A stretch of DNA of 51,979 nucleotides from positions 1 through 51,979 of the forward strand of contig JAQXHU010000110.1 in assembly GCA_029007435.1 (NCBI GenBank), read 5' to 3'. Under the pieces are notes generated by a model. That model ran no database searches. It had not been told where the DNA came from and saw only the letters and a list, made by a program, of their open reading frames with translations. A program made the translations under genes and the position numbers. The stretch's first letter is position 1, and every line of letters begins with the position of its first letter. This document shows positions 47,747 through 51,979 of this stretch, piece after piece. Origin of the DNA: Bacteroidales bacterium. GTDB taxonomy: Bacteria > Bacteroidota > Bacteroidia > Bacteroidales > UBA932.

Positions 47747-49636
47747 TTATTTCAATGTATTGATGACCGAGGTGTTGATTTCCCTGAATTTCTTCTCGTC
47801 AATCTTCACGATTCTGTCATAGGTCATAATGCCGTTGACCTCAACTTCCACGTCAGTGGTCTGGGTATATACAGCCGCAGCAGTTCCACAATGGATATAA
47901 TGCTTGAGAATCTCAGCGAATTCCTCATACTGCACCAGGACCTCTTCGGCGCTTTTCTTCACACCGCCATAACCCCAGTTCTTGTCCTTCTTCCAGAGAT
48001 GGCCCTCCACAGGGAAGCCGATTCCGCCGTATTCACCGAGGACGTTCACAAGTTTGCCTTCCACTGCGTTCATAGCAGGCTGGGGATAATGATGGCAGTC
48101 CTGGATGTCACCGCAGAATTCAAAGTTTCCGCCAGAGGACTGGTTGATAAGCCTGGTAGGGTCAAGTTTGCGGGTGAAGTCCACCACAGCCTTGGTGTCA
48201 AACTGGCCCCAGGCCTCATTGAACGGCACCCAGACGACAATGCACTGGAAACCTTTGAGTGCGTCTATGATTTCTGACCACTCCTTGTAATAATTGTTCT
48301 TCCACTCCTGAGGGACGATGCAGTCGGTGCCGCCAAGGAAGCTGTCGTGAGACCACTTGTTGCTCTGCCCTTTGGCTATCTCAGGGTCGCGGGTTGAAAG
48401 GACATCTCTTGAATGGTCCGCGATGCAAGGCATATCCTGCCATACGAGAATTCCCTCTACATCAGCATAATAGTACCATCTCGCAGGCTCCACTTTGATG
48501 TGTTTGCGTATCATATTGAAGCCCCATTCCTTGGTCTTTACGATGTCATAACGGAGAGCCTCGTCTGTCGGAGCGGTATAAAGTCCGTCCGGCCACCATC
48601 CCTGGTCAAGAGGTCCGAAATGGAAAAGTTCTTCTCCGTTGAGTGCCATTCTCTTGTTCTCTCTCGGCTTCTGGCATACCGAAATCTCCCTGAGCGCTGT
48701 ATAACCGTCGATGGAGTCAACCACTTTGCCTTTGCGGATAATGCTGACTTTCAAGCCATAGAGATACGGGCTGTCCGGAGACCAGAGCTTCATGTCAGGA
48801 ACGCTGATTACAGCTTTTCCGTCAGCAGCCTCTGCGGAGGCAAGCACTTTTGCGGAAGGAGCCTCGGCGCTGTAGCCGATTCCGCCTTCGAGCAGGTCCA
48901 CATTCACCTTGTCACCCGGCAGCACGCCTGCAGTCTTCACATCCACGGAGAGCGTCCCAGCCTTTATGTCCGACACAGCGTAATAAGACTCGACTGATGT
49001 CACAGGCACGGCCTCCATCCAGACTGTCTGCCAGATTCCGGTCACAGGAGTGTACCAGATTCCCTGAGGTGCATTCACCTGCTTTCCTCTTGGCTGCCAG
49101 GAGTTGTCGGTAGCATCCCAGACTCTGATTTTCAGGATATTGCCCTTGCTCTTAACAAGTGATGTGACATCAATGCTGAACGGAGTGTAGCCTCCTGTAT
49201 GGCCGGCCACCCTGCTTCCGTTCACATATATGTCAGCCTTCCAGTCCACTGCACCGAAATGCAGAAGAACTCTCTTTCCCCTCCAGTTTTTAGGGACATC
49301 GAATGTCCGCTCGTACCAGAGAGCCTGGTCTTTGCCCACCATACGGCCGACGCCCGAAAGGGATGACTCCACTGCGAAAGGCACAAGAATCTTCCCCTCG
49401 CTGGTGAAACTGTCGGCATCAGCAGAAGTAATTGCGTAATCCCAAAGTCCGTTCAGATTCTGCCACTGGCTTCTGACCATCTGCGGACGCGGATATTCAG
49501 GAAGAGGAGCGGCAGGATTCACTTCCTCTGCCCACTTTGTCCTGATTGTCTCACCGGCAGGCTGCCACGCCTGCGCGTAGGCTGCCACCGATACAGCGGC
49601 AAGGCCCAGCAATAATGTTAATGCTTTTCTCATCAT
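47747..49636 (-). CDS. Glycoside hydrolase family 2 enzyme
   Basis: A secreted 629-residue GH2 protein with a signal peptide (RKALTLLLGLAAVSVAAYAQ). A jelly-roll sugar-binding domain (about 45-210, with YERTFDVP and INGSRV-like YVNGSRVAGHTGGYTPF), an Ig-like domain (about 212-320) and a TIM barrel follow. The acid/base is Glu474 (WVPFNEAWGQ) and the nucleophile Glu535 (VLGEYGG). It is shorter than LacZ-type enzymes, lacking their extra C-terminal domains. Specificity (beta-galactosidase, glucuronidase or arabinosidase type) cannot be read. It is divergent from a GH79-like gene with which it may act. Confidence 0.92.
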   Translation of the reverse strand: MMRKALTLLLGLAAVSVAAYAQAWQPAGETIRTKWAEEVNPAAPLPEYPRPQMVRSQWQNLNGLWDYAITSADADSFTSEGKILVPFAVESSLSGVGRMVGKDQALWYERTFDVPKNWRGKRVLLHFGAVDWKADIYVNGSRVAGHTGGYTPFSIDVTSLVKSKGNILKIRVWDATDNSWQPRGKQVNAPQGIWYTPVTGIWQTVWMEAVPVTSVESYYAVSDIKAGTLSVDVKTAGVLPGDKVNVDLLEGGIGYSAEAPSAKVLASAEAADGKAVISVPDMKLWSPDSPYLYGLKVSIIRKGKVVDSIDGYTALREISVCQKPRENKRMALNGEELFHFGPLDQGWWPDGLYTAPTDEALRYDIVKTKEWGFNMIRKHIKVEPARWYYYADVEGILVWQDMPCIADHSRDVLSTRDPEIAKGQSNKWSHDSFLGGTDCIVPQEWKNNYYKEWSEIIDALKGFQCIVVWVPFNEAWGQFDTKAVVDFTRKLDPTRLINQSSGGNFEFCGDIQDCHHYPQPAMNAVEGKLVNVLGEYGGIGFPVEGHLWKKDKNWGYGGVKKSAEEVLVQYEEFAEILKHYIHCGTAAAVYTQTTDVEVEVNGIMTYDRIVKIDEKKFREINTSVINTLK

Positions 49637-49712
49637 TGATTATTATCGTTATAGTTTATATTCTATGAGGATGGCGAATATAGTTATAAAAACTGACATA
49701 ACCTTGCTGTTT

Positions 49713-49728
49713 TTGATTTGAAAATCAA
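49713..49728. promoter_or_regulatory. Inverted repeat upstream of the GH79-like gene promoter
   Basis: TTGATTT and AAATCAA form a perfect seven-base inverted repeat with a two-base centre, six bases before the -33 element and about 44-59 bases upstream of the predicted start. This is a usual place for an activator site. Confidence 0.4.
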
Positions 49729-49734
49729 CATATA

Positions 49735-49765
49735 TTTGTTTTCTAATTATTATCTGCTATATTTG
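49735..49765 (+). promoter_or_regulatory. Promoter of the GH79-like/GH2 operon
   Basis: TTTG (49735-49738) and TATATTTG (49758-49765) are separated by exactly 19 bases, a full consensus match. The lipoprotein ATG follows 56 bases later. Confidence 0.8.
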
Positions 49766-49821
49766 CACAAAATTCTATATGTTCATATATATTGAAGCTA
49801 AATTGTGAAAAACTGCATGAT

Positions 49822-51294
49822 ATGACAATTGGAAAACAGATAGCTGTCCTTCTATGCCTGGCCGTAGCGGGCTGTTCCGGTTCAGACCCTGAAGGAACAG
49901 GCACCGAAGAGTCTGCTCCTGTTCTTGAGATAAGGATTAATACCGGAGAGACAGGGAAACTGATTCCGGCTGAATTCAACGGACTGAGTGTGGAAACGGG
50001 CTGCCTGCGCAAGGACAACGCCGGCTACACCCGATATGGCGGGCACTTCATAAGTGCGGACAATCCCGAGACTATACAGATTTTCAAGACGTTGGGAATC
50101 AAGCACCTGCGGGTAGGAGGCGGGTCTGTTGACTCCAATAAAATCGAGCCTGGCTATGAGGACATAGATCATCTGTTCGCATTCGCACGGGCCGCAGGAC
50201 TCAAGGTTGTTTACTCATTCAGGCTCCTGAACGGAGACAGCGCGCACAATGCTGAAATCGCCGGATATATATGGGACAATTATTCCGATGCCCTTGACTG
50301 CTTCTCCATCGGGAACGAACCGGACTGGGATTCATATCACAAAACAGACCCTGATATAAAAGACTATCCCTCATACATGGACAAATGGACAAGCTTTGCC
50401 AACATAATAAAGTCCGCCGTACCGGAAGCAGTGTTCACAGGCCCGGACACCGGGTCGAACTATCCAGTGACAGGAGCTAAAAACACAGACTGGAACGGAA
50501 AATCCTGGAGTGTCAACTTCGCCGGTGACCTGATGAATTCGGGTCTGGTCAAATACATTTCAACGCACAATTATGTAGGCCAGGATGCGGCCGGACAACA
50601 GCTGGAGCCGTCCCGGATGGTCAGCAAGATGCTGTCAAGATCCTGGACGAACAAAGAATATCCTGCCCTGCATCATGCTGTCGCAAAACCAGTTATGGAA
50701 CTTGGAGAAGCATACAGGCTGTCCGAGTCGAACAGTTTCAGCGGAGGGCTTGAAGGCGGCAGCAACTGTTTTGCGACAGCCCTCTTCGCATTGGACTATC
50801 TTCACTGGTGGTCAGAGCATCAATGCTCCGGCGTGGATTTCCACAACAAACAATGGGTGCTCAATGCCCCGATTGGTATGGACACAGAGACAGGCAGCCT
50901 GTACGTGAACCCGGTGGGCTACGGCATAGCCGCATTCAGTATCGGCGGGACCGGATATGTCCAGCCAGTCACGGCTGAAAACAGAGGCCAGGTGAACATC
51001 ACATACTACACTGTCAGGAACGGAAACGAGATTTACCTGACCCTGATCAACAAAGAATACGGCAACAATGGAAAAGAAGTCGAAGTGGACATTGAGCTCG
51101 ACAAAGAGGCTTCGGACATCAGGACGATGCTCCTCGCCTCTCCTGAAGACAGTCCGCTGTCATTGAAAGCCACTCTCGGAGGATCGGAAATATCCGGGTC
51201 CAAGCCATTGAACGCAAACTGGGAGAAAGCGGACGGGCTCACATTCCGTTGCAGACCGGCTACGGCATTGATAATCAAAATACAAATCAGATAA
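49822..51294 (+). CDS. GH79-like glycoside hydrolase lipoprotein
   Basis: A 490-residue lipoprotein with lipobox ending at Cys18 (LAVAGC). The TIM barrel has EFNGLSVETG, HLRVGGGSVD, the acid/base Glu166 (FSIGNEPD), STHNYVG, and the nucleophile Glu302 (YRLSESNSFSGG), followed by FATALFALDYLHWW; this order matches GH79 (heparanase and beta-glucuronidase). A C-terminal beta-sandwich (about 375-490) closes it. A uronic-acid-containing glycan is thus a likely target, but aldobiuronic, glycosaminoglycan and arabinogalactan substrates are all possible. The ATG of MTIGKQI gives a proper lipoprotein signal. A GH2 gene follows after five bases. Confidence 0.82.
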   Translation: MTIGKQIAVLLCLAVAGCSGSDPEGTGTEESAPVLEIRINTGETGKLIPAEFNGLSVETGCLRKDNAGYTRYGGHFISADNPETIQIFKTLGIKHLRVGGGSVDSNKIEPGYEDIDHLFAFARAAGLKVVYSFRLLNGDSAHNAEIAGYIWDNYSDALDCFSIGNEPDWDSYHKTDPDIKDYPSYMDKWTSFANIIKSAVPEAVFTGPDTGSNYPVTGAKNTDWNGKSWSVNFAGDLMNSGLVKYISTHNYVGQDAAGQQLEPSRMVSKMLSRSWTNKEYPALHHAVAKPVMELGEAYRLSESNSFSGGLEGGSNCFATALFALDYLHWWSEHQCSGVDFHNKQWVLNAPIGMDTETGSLYVNPVGYGIAAFSIGGTGYVQPVTAENRGQVNITYYTVRNGNEIYLTLINKEYGNNGKEVEVDIELDKEASDIRTMLLASPEDSPLSLKATLGGSEISGSKPLNANWEKADGLTFRCRPATALIIKIQIR

Positions 51295-51299
51295 TCATT

Positions 51300-51979
51300 A
51301 TGTTCAGGAAAACAAAATTTATCAAAGCGCAACTGCTTTTGTGCGCAGCCTTCCTGGCTTCCGCATTGAGCGCGAGCGCTGGAATTGTCAACACCGGGAA
51401 ATCATACGTAATTCCGCTGAACAACAACTGGCTGTTCGGAGGAGTGTTCAAGGAGGCGTATTATAATCCGGGATTCGATGACTCGGGATTCGAGAAAATC
51501 ACAATCCCCCATTGTGTCAACAAACTGTCCTGGCAGAACTGGGATGTGAACGGCTGGCAGTATGTCTATGGCTACCGCAACCACTTCCCGATGCCGGTTA
51601 TCGGCAAAGACCAGAGGGTGATTCTTCACTTCGATGGCGTCTTGGTCGGCGCTGCACCTTCAATCAACGGCCACAGGCTGCCTTCACATCTCGGCGGATA
51701 TCTTCCGTTCGAGTACGACATCACCCCTTATATACAGAAAGAGAACGTCCTCACAGTTGCGGTTGACAGCCGTTGGAGCAATGTTCCTCCCCAGGGAGCG
51801 GAAATGGGTCCCAAAAGAATCGACTACCTCGAACCGGGCGGAATCCACAGAAGCGTCAGCCTCAGGATTGTTCCGCAGACCTATATCAAGGACGTTTACT
51901 GCATTCCTTCAGATGCTCTTGAAAAGGCGAAGAAACTTGAGGTAAAGACCACTCTTGATACAGACAAGGTATTGAAAGG
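51300..51979 (+). CDS. Glycoside hydrolase family 2 enzyme (3' part beyond window)
   Basis: About 226 residues are visible and the frame is open to the window edge. A signal peptide (KFIKAQLLLCAAFLASALSASA) is followed by a GH2 N-terminal sugar-binding jelly roll: NNNWLFGG, ITIPHCVN, YRNHFPMP, HFDGVLVGAAPSINGHRL, HLGGYLPFEYDITPYI and VDSRWSNVPPQG. The Ig-like and catalytic domains lie outside. It is in an operon with the GH79-like gene, so the pair probably acts in sequence on one oligosaccharide. Confidence 0.85.
   Translation, partial: MFRKTKFIKAQLLLCAAFLASALSASAGIVNTGKSYVIPLNNNWLFGGVFKEAYYNPGFDDSGFEKITIPHCVNKLSWQNWDVNGWQYVYGYRNHFPMPVIGKDQRVILHFDGVLVGAAPSINGHRLPSHLGGYLPFEYDITPYIQKENVLTVAVDSRWSNVPPQGAEMGPKRIDYLEPGGIHRSVSLRIVPQTYIKDVYCIPSDALEKAKKLEVKTTLDTDKVLK

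Overview
The window is typical Bacteroidota (probably Bacteroidales) chromosome. The evidence is a SusC/SusD pair, a type IX secretion (T9SS) sorting domain, DUF3575 and FimB/Mfa2-type proteins, tRNA genes without an encoded CCA, A-rich rather than Shine-Dalgarno leaders, and repeated promoters of the Bacteroidota form (TTTG, 19-20 bases, TAnnTTTG). Base composition is near 50% GC in genes and AT-rich between them. I cannot name the genus. I see no CRISPR array, insertion sequence or phage.

Layout. Bases 1-9130 (minus strand) hold a SusC/SusD/lipoprotein operon, then a separately promoted S8 protease with a T9SS C-terminal domain whose stop overlaps the start of a PorV/PorQ-like barrel gene. 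This looks like a protein or peptide acquisition locus. Bases 9.5-13.3 kb hold a small AT-rich orphan gene, tRNA-Leu(CAG), and a minus-strand cluster of a zinc-metallopeptidase-like lipoprotein broken by one in-frame TAA, a DUF3575 protein and a FimB/Mfa2-like lipoprotein. Bases 13.4-20.9 kb are mixed housekeeping: histidine phosphatase, 2-hydroxyacid dehydrogenase, guaA, typA, DUF177-rpmF, tRNA-Arg(CCU) and a nitrilase-family amidase.

Bases 20.95-33.7 kb form one compact minus-strand branched-chain amino acid operon: ilvD-ilvB-ilvN-ilvC-leuA-leuC-leuD-(citramalate/isopropylmalate synthase)-leuB-ilvE. It is preceded by a well-formed attenuator that no gene call would show: a promoter, a 22-codon leader peptide with 12 Ile/Val/Leu codons (nine in a row), an antiterminator segment overlapping the last leader codons, and a terminator hairpin whose left arm is shared with the antiterminator. 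A 19-base palindrome sits at the predicted transcription start, and a 14-base inverted copy lies 160 bases upstream. This is the most interesting signal in the window.

Bases 33.9-46.9 kb form a purine operon, purE-purL-purC-purF-purM-purH-purD-folD, followed by an uncharacterised ATP-grasp-like protein and a small membrane protein. FolD makes the 10-formyl-THF that PurH consumes, and GuaA elsewhere in the window carries IMP-derived XMP to GMP. A palindrome overlaps the -33 element of purE, beside a divergent Crp/Fnr-type regulator. Bases 47.7-51.98 kb carry a small glycan-degradation locus: a GH2 enzyme on the minus strand, divergent from a GH79-like lipoprotein and a second GH2 enzyme cut by the window end.
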